From contig CP104974.1 in NCBI GenBank assembly GCA_025452255.1, positions 620,001 to 684,000 of the forward strand: a stretch of 64,000 nucleotides of DNA. Reading direction: 5' to 3'. The DNA comes from Devosia sp. A8/3-2 (GTDB taxonomy: Bacteria; Pseudomonadota; Alphaproteobacteria; Rhizobiales; Devosiaceae). Shown piece by piece: positions 20,287-30,387 of the stretch. Both the position numbers and the translations under genes were made by a program. Position 1 is the stretch's first letter. Every line of letters begins with the position of its first letter. The notes beneath the pieces are model-generated. The model ran no database searches. It had not been told where the DNA came from and saw nothing but the letters and a program-made list of their open reading frames with translations.

Positions 20287-21414
20287 ATGCCGTTTGTCAT
20301 GTCAGATACTGCGAAGCGTTTCGTTCAAACCCAATTGGCCCGCACACAGGTTGAGATCGGGGGCAGTCGTCCTCGGGACGTGCAGGTGCACAATGAAAGC
20401 CTTTATGGGCGCGTGCTCAGCCAAGGCACGTTGGGCCTCGGTGAAAGCTACATGGATGGCTGGTGGGACGCCGAGGCGCTCGACCAGTTCCTGTTCAAAC
20501 TGATCACGGCCAATATTCAGGATAATTTCCCCAAGGACTGGCCCTGATCGGCAGCGTGCTCAAGGGCAAGCTGCTCAATATGCAGCGCCTACGCGTCACC
20601 GAAGTGGGCGAAAAGCATTACGATATCGGCAATGATCTCTACGCGGCCATGCTCGATAGCCGCATGATCTATTCCTGCGGCTATTGGCACAATGCCGACG
20701 ATCTCGAAGCCGCCCAGGAAGCCAAGCTCGATCTGATCTGCCGCAAGGTGGGGCTGGAGCCCGGCATGCGCATTCTCGATATCGGTTCGGGCTGGGGCGG
20801 CTTTCTGCAATTTGCCGCCGAGCGCTATGGCGTGTCGGGGGTGGGCGTCACCGTCTCCAAGGAACAGGCGGCTTTGGCCAATGAACGCACTGCGCATTTG
20901 CCGGTCGAGACCAAGCTGCTCGATTATCAGGCGCTGGACGGACAGTTCGATCGCATTATCTCGATCGGCATGTTCGAGCATGTCGGTTACAAGAATTACC
21001 GCGCCTATTTCGAAAAAGCGGCCAGCCTGCTAACGCCGGACGGGCTGATGCTGCTGCACACGATTGGCGGGCATAGCTCGACCAGCCATGGCGATCCATG
21101 GAGCGAAAAATATATCTTCCCCAATGGCATGCTGCCCTCCATCGCCCAGATCGGCAAAGCCACCGAAGGCCTGTTCGTGATGGAGGACTGGCACAATTTT
21201 GGCGCTGATTACGACAAGACGCTGATGGCCCGGCACGAACGGTTCTGTCGCCGCCCGGCCCCAGCTCAAGGATCGATATGACGAGCGCTTCTACCGGATG
21301 TGGCGCTATTATCTCAACGTCTTCGCCGCCCTGTTCCGGGCGCGCAATATCAGCCTCTGGCAGGTGGTGCTATCGCCGCGTGGCGTGCCGGGCGGCTATA
21401 CGAGCGCGCGGTGA
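20287..21414 (+). CDS. cfa: Cyclopropane-fatty-acyl-phospholipid synthase (two frameshifts)
   Basis: Methylates unsaturated acyl chains of membrane phospholipids with S-adenosylmethionine. The N-terminal domain includes LGLGESYMDGWWDAEALDQF, the SAM-binding motif is MRILDIGSGWGGFLQFAAERY (the family core begins at ILDIG), preceded by HYDIGNDLYAAMLD and IYSCGYW. The catalytic region near ISIGMFEHVG is present. Frame breaks lie at about 20545 (one base missing in CCC) and about 21247 (extra T, ttc-T-gtc), after which RFVAARPQLKDRYDERFYRM and the final GVPGGYTSAR follow to a TGA at 21414. Joined length about 375 residues. Confidence 0.92.
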
Positions 21415-21419
21415 GGCGT

Positions 21420-21433
21420 GATTCACGTGGAAC
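21420..21433 (-). repeat. Reverse-oriented near copy of the parS-like 14-mer
   Basis: GATTCACGTGGAAC on the plus strand, i.e. GTTCCACGTGAATC on the minus strand, one mismatch from the repeated 14-mer and the only copy in the opposite orientation. It begins six bases after the cfa stop, in the gap before the 75-residue gene. Confidence 0.6.
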
Positions 21434-21478
21434 ATTTATCCACAGCTATGTAAAACCGCGCCGAGCAGGCCGGCCAGC

Positions 21479-21706
21479 CTAGTCGGACGCGGTCACGGCG
21501 CTGACCATGGCCCGTATCTTGGTCGCCTTCTCGAAATGATCAAGTTGATGGGTGCGGATCCACCATTCGGCCGCCTCCATCAGCAGCTCGGAATCGTCAT
21601 TCTTGTTGGCAAAGAAGGCATAGAAAGACAGCCCGACTTCGGGACCTTTTGCAGCGATCTTGCGATCGCAGACCGCTATTATGCGCTGCTGCAATATGCG
21701 TCGCAT
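21479..21706 (-). CDS. Small conserved-looking protein, 75 residues
   Basis: Starting at the ATG at 21706 (MRRILQQRIIAVCDRKIAAK), this gives a compact soluble protein with an aromatic middle (EVGLSFYAFFANKN) and a helical acidic/basic C-terminal half (LLMEAAEWWIRTHQLDHFEK). Codon use and amino-acid make-up look coding, and it fits neatly between cfa and the Nudix gene. I think it may belong to a DUF6500-like family but cannot confirm. The longer upstream extension of the frame overlaps the Nudix gene and is unlikely. Function unknown. Confidence 0.6.
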   Translation of the reverse strand: MRRILQQRIIAVCDRKIAAKGPEVGLSFYAFFANKNDDSELLMEAAEWWIRTHQLDHFEKATKIRAMVSAVTASD

Positions 21707-21719
21707 GAGCTTTTCGCTC

Positions 21720-22172
21720 CTAGAACAATAGCTTGCGGAGCGGCAGCTTGACCGCACCGGGAAAACCCGCTGCCAGATCGTGGCTGAAGCGGCCGCGCAG
21801 CGGATCAGGAAATACATGGCCCTGCGGCAGGGCATCGAGCGCGAACCAACCGGCCTTCACGATCGATTCGCCACTGGCCGGATTGGCGGACACATCGATC
21901 TCGCCGGAGACATAGTCGGCGAGAAACCAGAATTTGAGGATGCGCTGCTCCGCGGACCAGCCTTCCTCGATATAGGCCAGCCGGGTGGCGCGCACCCGGA
22001 TGCCGGATTCCTCCAAGGTCTCCCGTTCGGCTGTGGCAGCCAATTCTTCGCTGCTTTCGACGCCGCCACCGGGCGCAATCCAGAATTCCTGCTGACCCGG
22101 CTGCTGATGGCAGACCAGCAGGATCCTGTTCTCGCGCATTACCAGCGCCCCGCAGGATATGCGATGCAGCAT
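21720..22172 (-). CDS. Nudix hydrolase
   Basis: Intact, 150 residues from the ATG at 22172 (a GTG codon lies just upstream in frame). The Nudix box is complete: GGGVESSEELAATAERETLE followed by ESGI, fitting G-x5-E-x7-R-E-x-x-E-E-x-G, which binds the metal that hydrolyses a nucleoside-diphosphate-linked substrate. Substrate cannot be inferred. The ATG overlaps the comM stop (TGATG), so the two genes are translationally coupled. Confidence 0.88.
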   Translation of the reverse strand: MLHRISCGALVMRENRILLVCHQQPGQQEFWIAPGGGVESSEELAATAERETLEESGIRVRATRLAYIEEGWSAEQRILKFWFLADYVSGEIDVSANPASGESIVKAGWFALDALPQGHVFPDPLRGRFSHDLAAGFPGAVKLPLRKLLF

Positions 22173-23694
22173 CACGCCAGTCCCATATTGACGCGATAGC
22201 TCAGCGCTTCGGCGATGTGTGGCCGGGCCACACGATCGACCCCGGCCAGATCGGCCGGGGTGCGGGCCACCTTGAGCACGCGATGATAGGCGCGGGCGGA
22301 AAGATTGAAGCGTTCGGCCGCCTGCAGCAGTAGGGCTCGGCTTTCCCGGTCGGGATTGACCAGCTTTTCGATCAGCGTCGGGCCGGCGGCGGCATTGGTG
22401 AAGATGTCGGGCGCGCCATGTTCGAGGAAGCGCTGGCGTTGCCGCTCGCGCGCCGCATAAACGCTGGGCGACCGCTGTCGAGCTTTCTGCAGGCCGCGGC
22501 CAGGGCGATCATGTCGGCGGCGGTGACGGCGGGCACGTCGATGCGGATATCGATACGATCAAGGAAGGGGCCGGAGACGCGCGATTGGTAATCCCCAGCG
22601 CAGGCCGCACCCCGCTTGCAGGTGTGGCCCGGCGTGCCGGCCATGCCGCATTTGCACGGGTTCATCGCCGCGATCAGCTGCACGCGGCTGGGATAATTGA
22701 CCCGCGCATTGGCCCGGAGCGATCACCGTTTCGCCGCTTTCGAGCGGCTGGCGCAGGCTATCGAGTACACTGGGGAGAAAATTCAGGCAATTCATCGAGA
22801 AATAGCACGCCATTATGCGCCAGACTCACTTCCCCCGGCCTTACCCGCAACCCGCCGCCGACCAGAGCCGCCATGGAGGCGGAGTGATGCAGCGCGAAAC
22901 GGCCGCCGGTCGGAAATAGCGCCGCCGGCCAATTCGCCCGCAATCGACTGGATCATCGAAATATCGAGCAATTCGCGCGGATTGAGCGGCGGCAGAATGG
23001 AGGGCAGGCGCGCCGCCAGCATGGATTTACCGGCGCCGGGCGGGCCGATCATCAGCATATTATGCCCGCCTGCCGCCGCCACTTCGAGCGCGCGGCGCGC
23101 CACCTGCTGGCCGCGCACTTCGCTCAGATCGGGCAGGGCGCCATTCGGCAGATATTTGCGCGGTTGCAGGCGCGCTGCCAATTGGTGGCCAGTTAGGTGA
23201 TTGACCAGCGCCAACAGGCTCTCGGCAGCGATAATGTCGATGCCTTCGCCGGCCCGAGCCGCTTCGGGGCCGGACGAGGCCGGGCAGATAATACCCAGAT
23301 TGCGGCTTTGCGCGGCAATCGCCGCCGGCAATACGCCGCTGACCGGCGCCAGGCGGCCATCAAGGCCCAATTCGCCCAGCACCAAAAACCCATCCAGCGC
23401 ATCCCGGGGAATGGCGCCAATGGCTGCCATCAGACCCGGGGCGATGGGCAGATCGTAATGGCTGCCCTCCTTGGGCAGGTCGGCCGGCGCCAGATTGACC
23501 GTGATGCGCTTGGGCGGCAGCCCCAGCCCCGAAGCAATCATGGCGGCATAGACGCGTTCGCTGGATTCCTTGACCGCCTTGTCCGGCAGCCCGACCATAA
23601 GAAATTTCGGCACGCCGGGCGCGATCTGCACCTGCACATCGACCGGCACGGCCTCAATGCCCTGAAACGCCACGGTCGCAACGCGGGTGACCAT
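22172..23694 (-). CDS. comM: ComM/YifB family ATPase, Mg-chelatase-like (several frameshifts)
   Basis: AAA+ helicase-like ATPase; in naturally competent bacteria ComM drives branch migration during recombination. The N-terminal Lon-protease-like domain ([20 protein letters not shown]) leads to the Walker A region [20 protein letters not shown] and [12 protein letters not shown] (Walker B). The zinc-like segment [20 protein letters not shown] follows, then the C-terminal helical domain ending [12 protein letters not shown] at 22172. Frame breaks occur near 22900, 22790, 22690 and 22480. Joined length about 508 residues, normal. Start ATG at 23694 is well placed before [14 protein letters not shown]. 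Confidence 0.9.
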
Positions 23695-23877
23695 GCCCCA
23701 ACTCCCCCAAAATCCATGGGGAGCCTAGCAGGACTCGATTTGGCCGACAAGAACGTTTGGCGAACAGATTATGGCTCATTAACCATGCTCACTGCCACAA
23801 TGGTTACCCTAATCCTCCATTAACCGCGCCATGTTGAATCAAAGGTCAGGTTTGTTTGTTGCATAGAGTTCCGCCCA

Positions 23878-24715
23878 ATGACCGCCAGCCGGCCATTCTT
23901 CTCGTTTTCTGCCATTGCCAAGACGTCGCTGGCTGCCGCCTTCGTGTTCATTCTGGCCGCCTGTTCGACCGGCGGGGGCTTTACGGCGCCATCCCGGGCG
24001 ACAATCGCCCGCATAAGGGGGTCGACCGGGCCTGCAATATGCCGATCCAGGGGATCGACGTGGCCCGCTATCAGGAGAATGTGGATTTCCGGGCGGCGTT
24101 CGGCGCGGGCATCCATTTCGTCTTCATGAAGGCGACCGAGGGCAAGGACTATATCGACCCCAATTTCCGGGTGAACTGGGAGCGGGCACGCCAATCGGGC
24201 ATGCCGCGCGGCGCCTATCATTTCATGACACGGTGTTCGCTGGCGTCCGAACAGGCGGCGTGGTTCATGGCCAATGTGCCCAATGATCCCGATGCGCTGC
24301 CGCCGGTGCTGGATCTGGAATGGAACAATCATTCGAGCTGCCGGAACAAGCCGAGCCGGGCCGATGCGCTGGAAAAGATCCGCGTCATGCTGGACGCCAT
24401 GGAGCGCCATACCGGCAAGCTGCCCATCATCTATACCGACATGAATTTCCATCGCGATATTCTGGACGGCGAATATTTCCCCAATGCGTTCTGGCTGCGC
24501 TCGACCGCCGCCGAGCCGCATGAGCGCTACAATAACCGCACTGGACCTTCTGGCAGTGGACCCAGACCGGGGTGGTGCGCGGCGTGCGCGGGGAAGTGGA
24601 TCGCAATGCCTTCTATGGCAACCAGAATGACTGGCTGACGTTCCTGTCGACCGGTTGCGATCCGCGCGCCATTTCAGCGCTGCTGCCGACCGGGCGGTGT
24701 GGCTATGCCAAATAA
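23878..24715 (+). CDS. GH25-type lysozyme lipoprotein (two frameshifts)
   Basis: Predicted lipid-anchored muramidase. The first 30 residues form a lipoprotein signal peptide ending in the lipobox LAAC (AAAFVFILAAC). After a break at about 23985 (run of G one short) the GH25 barrel begins: PIQGIDVARYQENVDF carries the first catalytic aspartate and PPVLDLEWNNHS the D-x-E pair. FVFMKATEGKDYIDPNF and GAYHFMT are further family marks. A second break at about 24541 (CCTGG read as CTGG) precedes WTFWQWTQTG and the end at 24715. Probably acts in peptidoglycan turnover in the periplasm. Divergent from comM; the 183-base gap is AT-rich and likely holds both promoters. Confidence 0.88.
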
Positions 24716-24801
24716 TTGCGGGCCTTGCCAGCCTCTTGGGGCAGGATTAGCCTTAACATTGTAATTGCGGGCGGGCGCCCGAGCATGAGGAGGACCACCA
24801 G

Positions 24802-24924
24802 ATGGCCAAAGGACAAATGCGCAGCAACAAGGAAGCCAAGAAACCCAAGAAGGACAAGGTCGCTGCGGCCAAGCCCGTTACGGGCACAGGCGCCGGCAGC
24901 ACTGGCAATGTGGCCAAGAAATAG
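24802..24924 (+). CDS. Small basic protein, 40 residues
   Basis: MAKGQMRSNKEAKKPKKDKV then a Gly/Thr/Ala-rich tail ending NVAKK. A strong AGGAGG site lies eight bases before the ATG. I have seen this lysine-rich start in small uncharacterised proteins of Hyphomicrobiales; that recollection is not a search. The charge suggests nucleic-acid or ribosome association but nothing proves it. It is followed by a convincing terminator. Confidence 0.75.
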   Translation: MAKGQMRSNKEAKKPKKDKVAAAKPVTGTGAGSTGNVAKK

Positions 24925-24956
24925 GCTGGCTTTCTTCGGCTAAGATGAAATTTCAG

Positions 24957-24987
24957 AACGGTCGGCTCATGCCGGCCGTTTTCGTTT
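24957..24987. terminator. Intrinsic terminator between two convergent small genes
   Basis: Stem AACGGTCGGC-tcat-GCCGGCCGTT (one T:G step) followed by TTCGTTT on the plus strand. It begins 33 bases after the 40-residue gene and abuts the stop of the minus-strand 36-residue gene, so it may serve both directions. Confidence 0.75.
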
Positions 24988-25097
24988 CATTGCGTGCCCA
25001 GCGTCGTGGGCGCCACGGTTTGCGTGGCCGCAATGCCGGCCGCGCCGGAGCCGATAATGGCAAAGAGCAGCAAGACGAGTGCCGCGGTGATACGCAT
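24987..25097 (-). CDS. Small hydrophobic peptide, 36 residues
   Basis: MRITAALVLLLFAIIGSGAA followed by a short polar tail (GIAATQTVAPTTLGTQ). The ATG at 25097 has a ggagggg site seven bases upstream. One hydrophobic segment covers residues 4-25: either a single-pass membrane peptide or a secreted peptide after signal cleavage near the GSGAAG region. No family recognised. It is short, but the ribosome binding site and its placement against a terminator support it. Confidence 0.55.
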   Translation of the reverse strand: MRITAALVLLLFAIIGSGAAGIAATQTVAPTTLGTQ

Positions 25098-25203
25098 GAA
25101 GCCCCTCCGCCCCATTCAAGGTCTTGGATGATAGGTGCGCGGTGAAGCGGCAGGGTCAATCGCGTCCTTAAGATTTGCTTAACGGAGCAATTTTACGAAG
25201 TTT

Positions 25204-25835
25204 TCAGCCGCCAAGCAGGCCGCTGGCCTTGACCCCGTCAAAGACGAATTGCACCGCCGGGGCCGCAAGGAGAATGCCGACCACGCGCGACACCACGGCC
25301 GGGCCCGTAACGCCCAGCAGGCGCTGGATGGGAATGGCGACCAGCAGTGTGAGCCGGGCGAGGAACAAAATCACCACGATGGCGACCAGCACGGCCCAGA
25401 ATTCGAGATCGCTCGTCGTACCGGTGGTGAGCAGGATCACCGCCGAGATGGCGCCGGGACCGGCCAGCAGCGGCATGGCCAGCGGGAAGACCGCGATATC
25501 CTCGCGCTGCCGGGCTTCGACCTCTTCCTCATCGGTCGTGCCGGTGCCGCCCGAATGGCGGGCAAACACCATGTCGATGGCGATCAGGAACAGCAGCAAT
25601 CCGCCCGCCGTGCGCAAAGCCGGAATGGTAATGCCGAACACTTCGAGAATGGCGCTGCCCAATACGCCGAACAGCAGCAGGATAATGCCGGCAATGATCA
25701 CGCCCCGCGTAGCAAAGGCAAAACGCTGCTTGGCTGTATTATGCTTGGTGAGCGCGGCGAAAATAAACGCGATATCAGCCACGCCCACAGTGGCAAAAGG
25801 GTCGCAAAGGCGACGAAAAATGTCGTGGTGGGCAT
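25204..25835 (-). CDS. MarC/UPF0056 family membrane protein (one frameshift)
   Basis: Inner-membrane protein of the MarC family, six predicted helices; role uncertain. Characteristic segments: PLAMPLLAGPGAISAVILLT near the middle and VVSRVVGILLAAPAVQFVFD near the end. The true N-terminus MPTTTFFVAFATLFATVGVA starts at 25835; a run of T one base short (about 25797) throws it out of frame with the rest. Joined length about 210 residues. An acidic cytoplasmic loop (DEEEVEARQRED) separates the two halves. Confidence 0.88.
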
Positions 25836-25915
25836 TGCTGAAGAGTTCCCCGGCTTATCTTCACCAGCATTAGCGGCTTAAACGGGCGGGGGCCAGTCCT
25901 GCAAGCATGCAGTCT

Positions 25916-26844
25916 CTAAACATCGTTCAACGCCGCTTCGACAAGCCGGTCCAGCGTTTCAAACGCAGCACCGGCGGCCATCGCGACGACAGCGATTCCC
26001 AGCGCGGGGCAGCGGACGGCTTTGGCGACTGCGCCAGTCCATTCTCCGCCATGGATCAGCAATTTGTTGCCGCGGTGGACGCGCAGGCCTAGACCCCAGC
26101 CATAGGGCACATCCACCCCGGTCGTGAGCCGCCCGAGTGCCTCAACAGTGTCGGCAATACCCAGCGTGTCCAAGTTTTGCTGGTGCAGCCAGAGTGCAAA
26201 GGCATGGCTGGTTGACCAGAGCCCGCCATCGCCATGCGTGAGCGGCAGGGATTGTCCCATATGAGCGACCTGCGGATGAGCCGTGACATCCCGTGCAAAA
26301 CCCATGCCCTTGATGCCGAGCAGCGCCAGCAGGCGGGCATTGATGAAGGCTGCGAATGGCTCGCCGGAGATGCGTTCCACGAGCCGGGCGAGCAGGATGT
26401 AGCCGACGTTGGAATAGGCATAGCTGGTGGCAGGCGCCGTTACCAAACGAGGCAAGGCATCCAGCGCAGCGGAAACAAAATCCTCGGTCCAGTCACCCGG
26501 CGCCTGCGCTTCAAGCGCACCGCCAGCCGGCAGACCGGCAATGTGATGGGCAAGGTGGCGCGGCGTAATGCCGGCAGCCCACAGCGGCAGATCACTCAAA
26601 TGGCCTGCCACCGGCTGATCCGGGTCGAGCCGACCGTCACGAACGAGGATCGCTACGGCCGCCCCGGTGAATTGCTTGGCGAGGCTGGCGCCATAGAAGC
26701 GATCGGACGCCGCCACGGCACGACCATTCGACCAGTGCCGGCGACAAAATCCTCGATCGCGCCGGACGCGGTGCAACGCGCGATGGTGATCGGCGTGCCC
26801 GAGGCAAAGCCCGCAAGATCGACGAGCAATGCCAGCGGGCGCAA
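25916..26844 (-). CDS. Serine hydrolase, beta-lactamase/class C family (frameshifted)
   Basis: Penicillin-binding-protein-like serine hydrolase of the beta-lactamase-related family. The S-x-x-K motif is SLAK in FYGASLAKQF, the Y-x-N motif is YSN in SYAYSNVGYILLARLVE, and a C-terminal HGGEWTGA stands for the third motif. Substrate unknown; not evidence of antibiotic resistance. The start given is a TTG five bases after the gshB stop, in phase with RPLALLVDLAGFASG; a frame break near 26730 precedes the SLAK region. Length about 309 residues, short for the family but complete. Co-directional with gshB and probably in its operon. Confidence 0.75.
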
Positions 26845-26849
26845 CGCGC

Positions 26850-27793
26850 TTAGCTCCGCCGCTTCTCGATCGCGTCCCAGATCATTACCGCGATGTCGGG
26901 GCCGCCGAAGCGTTTGATTTCGCGGATGCCGGTGGGGGAGGTGACGTTGATTTCGGTGAGGTAGTCGCCGATGACGTCGATGCCCACAAAAATCATGTCG
27001 CGCTCTTTCAACGCCGGGGCGATGGTCGCGCAGATTTCGCGCTCGCGCTCGGTGAGCGGGGAGAGTTCAGGGCGGCCGCCGACATGCATGTTGGACCGCG
27101 CTTCGCCATCGGCGGGGATACAGTTGAGGCCGGCCACGGGCTCGCCGTCGATGATGATGATGCGTTTATCGCCCTTGCGCACGTCCGGCAGGTATTTCTG
27201 GATCATGAAGGGTTCGCGGTAATTGGCCTCGAACAATTCTGAGCAGGCTGGCCAGATTGTGGTCGCCCTCCCGGATGAAGAACACGCCGGCCCTGCCATT
27301 GCCGTAGAGCGGCTTGACGATGATATTGCCATGCTCCTTGCGGAATTCATGGATTTGCGCGCGGTCGCGCGTCACCGTGGTTGGCGGCATCAGCTCGGGG
27401 AAATCGGTGACGAGGATTTTTCGGGCGCATTGGCACCGCGGCAGGCGGATTGACCACCAGCGTCTTGGGATGGATACGCTCAAGCAGGTGCGTGAGCGTG
27501 ATATAATTCATGTCAAAGGGCGGGTCCTGGCGCATCAGCACCACGTCCCGGGTGGACAGATCAATCCGGCTCGCTTCGCCCGGGGTGAAATGCTCGCCCT
27601 TGGGCTTGTCGATCACGGTGATCAGGGCGGCCAGCGCCGAGACCACATTGCCGCGCAGGGCCGGGCTATCGGGCGTGTAATGCAGAAGATAGTGCCCGCG
27701 CTCCTGGGCTTCCAGCATCATGGCGAAGGTGGAATCGCCGCGTGGGTTGATGGTGGCGACATGGTCCATCTGGACGGCGACTTTGAGCGACAT
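26850..27793 (-). CDS. gshB: Glutathione synthetase (two frameshifts)
   Basis: ATP-grasp enzyme joining gamma-glutamylcysteine and glycine. [20 protein letters not shown] at the N-terminus, [16 protein letters not shown], the grasp-loop part [17 protein letters not shown] and the metal/ADP-binding segment [20 protein letters not shown] are all diagnostic. Breaks lie near 27430 and 27240. Joined length about 314 residues, normal. Start ATG at 27793. The gap to the divergent exonuclease-like gene (27794-27939) includes no other feature. Confidence 0.93.
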
Positions 27794-27939
27794 GAAGAGC
27801 CCTTTGCTTGGCAATGAGTGCAATGACATGGCATGGCGCGGCCGGACGCAAGAGCTTTTGCCCCATCCATTTTTGCCGATTGGTCAGTGTCACAATGGCG
27901 GCGCATAGTGAGCGCGGGAATCATGAGCTGGAGGGCATC

Positions 27940-29056
27940 ATGAAGATCGCAGCATTCAATGTGGAGAATCTGTTCGACCGGCCCAAGGCCTTTAACTCGG
28001 AAGACCAGGCCAAGGGCGCCACGATTACCGATGCGGTGGCCGAGATCAATGTGCTGATCGGCAAGGAGATCTATTCGGACGCCGACAAGAAGCGGATGCT
28101 GGTGCTGATCAAGGAGCTCAAGCTCACCGCGCCCAATCCGCCCTTTGCCATCTTCCGCAAGATTCGCGGCAGTTTCTGGAAGCAGCCCAAGAGCGGGCCC
28201 ATGGTGATTACCGCCAAGGGCCGCGCCGATTGGGTGGGCTGGGTGGAATTGCGCACCGAGCCCAATAACGCGGTGGCGGTGATGAATACCGGGCGGGTGA
28301 TCATGGAGGCAGCAGCCGATATCCCGGCGGTGATCGAGGCCGAAGATCGCGTCGCGCTGAAGCAGTTTTCCGAGCAGGTTCTGCTCAAGCTGGGCGGCGA
28401 ACCCTATGACGAGATCATGCTGATCGACGGCAATGACGAGCGCGGCATTGATGTTGGGCTAATGCTCACTAATGGCTATTCGGTGGGGCTGATGCGCAGC
28501 CATATTGCCGATATGCGGGAAAATGGCGAGCGCATCTATTCGCGCTGATTGCCCGGAATATCAGGTGATCACGCCGGGCGGGGAAACCATCTGGATCCTG
28601 CCCAACCACTTCAAATCCAAATTCGGCGGCAATGACGAGAATTCGATCGGCAAGCGGCGCGACCGAGCCGAGCGCACCGCCGAGATCTATGAGGGATTGC
28701 GCGCCGAGGGACACGACAAGATCGTTATCTCGGGCGATCTCAATGACACCCCAGAATCCGAGCCGCTCCAGCGCCTGCTGGCTGAGACGGACCTCAAGGA
28801 GGTCAGCGAGCATCCCAATTTTTCGACCGGGGCGTTTGCCGGCAAGGGTACCTATGGGCTGGGCAATGACAGCAACAAGATTGATTATCTACTGCTGTCG
28901 CCGGCGCTGTTTGCCCGGGTCACCGCGGCCGGCATTTTCCGCAAGGGCGCTCGGCCCGGCACCCGGCCCAAGCGCTGGGAGGTGTTTGCCGAACTCGACA
29001 AGGAAATCCACGCCGCCAGCGATCACCACCTGATCTGGGTGGAGATTTCCGACTAG
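27940..29056 (+). CDS. Endonuclease/exonuclease/phosphatase family protein (one frameshift)
   Basis: Metal-dependent phosphoesterase fold. KIAAFNVENLF at the start carries the family's Asn and is followed by the Glu-bearing region; ISGDLNDTPESEPL holds the D-x-N pair and the end SDHHLIWVE the catalytic His. Start ATG at 27940 with a ggaggg site. An in-frame TGA at 28546-28548 after RIYSR interrupts; dropping its T gives DCPEYQVITPGG and the rest. Joined length about 371 residues. Could act on DNA or phospholipid head groups; no signal peptide. Ends three bases before the convergent YraN stop. Confidence 0.85.
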
Positions 29057-29059
29057 GCT

Positions 29060-29446
29060 TCAGCCGCCGAAGGCATTCACCAAGTGGCGCGGCCAGCCGC
29101 GCGGGACCAGAAAGATCACGTCGAAGCGCAGATCGGTATGAGCCTTGTCGGGGTGACGGCTGAGCCAATATTCCGCCGCCCGCACGATGCGTGATTGATT
29201 GACCGCCGCCGGGGCCTCGGCATGGGCGCTAGCCTTCGTGCGCGCCTTGACCTCGACAAAGACGGTGACGCCGAAGCGCTCGGCGATGAGGTCGATTTCC
29301 CCGACCGGGGTTTTGTAACGGGTTTCAACGATCCGGTAGAGTTTGAGCCGCAGAAACCAGGCGGCCAAAGCCTCGCCGCGGTGGCCACCCAGATGGGCGG
29401 CAACACGCGCCTTACTTTTCGGCTTTAAGGGCGAGGGCGGCATCAT
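29060..29446 (-). CDS. YraN/UPF0102 family nuclease-like protein
   Basis: Intact, 128 residues. Restriction-endonuclease-like fold: GEIDLIAE and VFVEVKART give the E...D...E-x-K active-site pattern, though no enzymatic role is established for the family. The first methionine overlaps the rsmI end by 35 bases; a later start near AAHLGGHRGE is possible. Its position immediately after rsmI is conserved in many proteobacteria. Confidence 0.9.
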   Translation of the reverse strand: MMPPSPLKPKSKARVAAHLGGHRGEALAAWFLRLKLYRIVETRYKTPVGEIDLIAERFGVTVFVEVKARTKASAHAEAPAAVNQSRIVRAAEYWLSRHPDKAHTDLRFDVIFLVPRGWPRHLVNAFGG

Positions 29447-30300
29447 AGACTTCCTTGCGCTTGAGCCCGTATTTTTTGGTCACTTCGTCGACTGCCGCTC
29501 GCAGGGGCTGCTTTTCCATTTCCACGACAAGGTCCGCCTGCCAGTCGGCGGCGTCCGGGGTACTCGCCTCGGCGGCGCCAGCAACGACGATGACGGCTTC
29601 GCCCTTGGTTTCGGTATCGGCAAATTCGGCGGCCAGAGCCGGCAGGGTGCCACGATGGACGCGCTCGAACCGCTTGGTCAGCTCCAGCGCGACGGCCGCC
29701 TGCCGCTCGCCAAAGATTTCGGCCATGGCGGCGAGCGTGTCATCGAGCCGGCGGGGGCTTTCGTAAAACACCAAAGTTTCACGTGAATCCTTGAGCGCCG
29801 TAATGGCATTGGCGCGGGCGCCGGCCTTGTTGGGCAGGAAGCCGTGAAAGGCAAAAGCATCAGTGGGCAGGCCCGCGACGACCAGCGCCGAGAGCAGGGC
29901 CGAGGCACCGGGAATGGGGAAGACCGGCAGATTGGCTTCGGCCAAAGCGCGGATCAGCGGAAAGCCGGGATCGGACAGCAGCGGCGTGCCGGCGTCGGAA
30001 ATCAGCGCAATGGCTCGGCCGGAAGCGACGCGGGCGACGATGTCGTCGGCCTTGGCGCGCTCATTGTGTTCGTGCAGCGCCACCCGGCGCCCCTTGATGC
30101 CGTAATGATCGAGCAGGCGGGCGGACATGCGGGTGTCTTCGCACAGCACCACGGAGGCAGCGGCGAGGGTTTCCAGCGCCCTTATGGTGATATCAGCGCA
30201 AATTGCCGATCGGCGTCGCCACGACATAAAGGCCGGGGGCGAGGGGCGGAGCGGCAAAGGCGGTGCCGGCGATGAAATAGCCGGAGGAGGGTTCGGTCAT
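29412..30300 (-). CDS. rsmI: 16S rRNA (cytidine-1402-2'-O)-methyltransferase (one frameshift)
   Basis: Methylates C1402 in the decoding centre of 16S rRNA. YVVATPIGN near the start, VLCEDTRMSARLLDHYGI, SDAGTPLLSDPGFPLIR and TLVFYESPRRLDDTLA are family hallmarks of the tetrapyrrole-methylase fold. The start ATG at 30300 leads into an N-terminal extension, and an extra base at about 30193 (ttgcgc-T-gatatc on the minus strand) produces an in-frame TGA; in the next frame DITIRALETLAAA follows. Joined length about 295 residues. An exact copy of the parS-like 14-mer lies inside it. Confidence 0.92.
29776..29789 (+). repeat. parS-like 14-mer GTTTCACGTGAATC, copy 3
   Basis: Exact copy inside rsmI; on the coding strand it reads GAT-TCA-CGT-GAA (DSRE). 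See the finding on this motif. Confidence 0.85.
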
Positions 30301-30387
30301 GGCTTTGCCTTGTCGCACGTCATTGACGCCGGGTTAACGATATCGGCGCAAGATGTTAACCGATTGCTATCAATTCGAGGGCATGGG

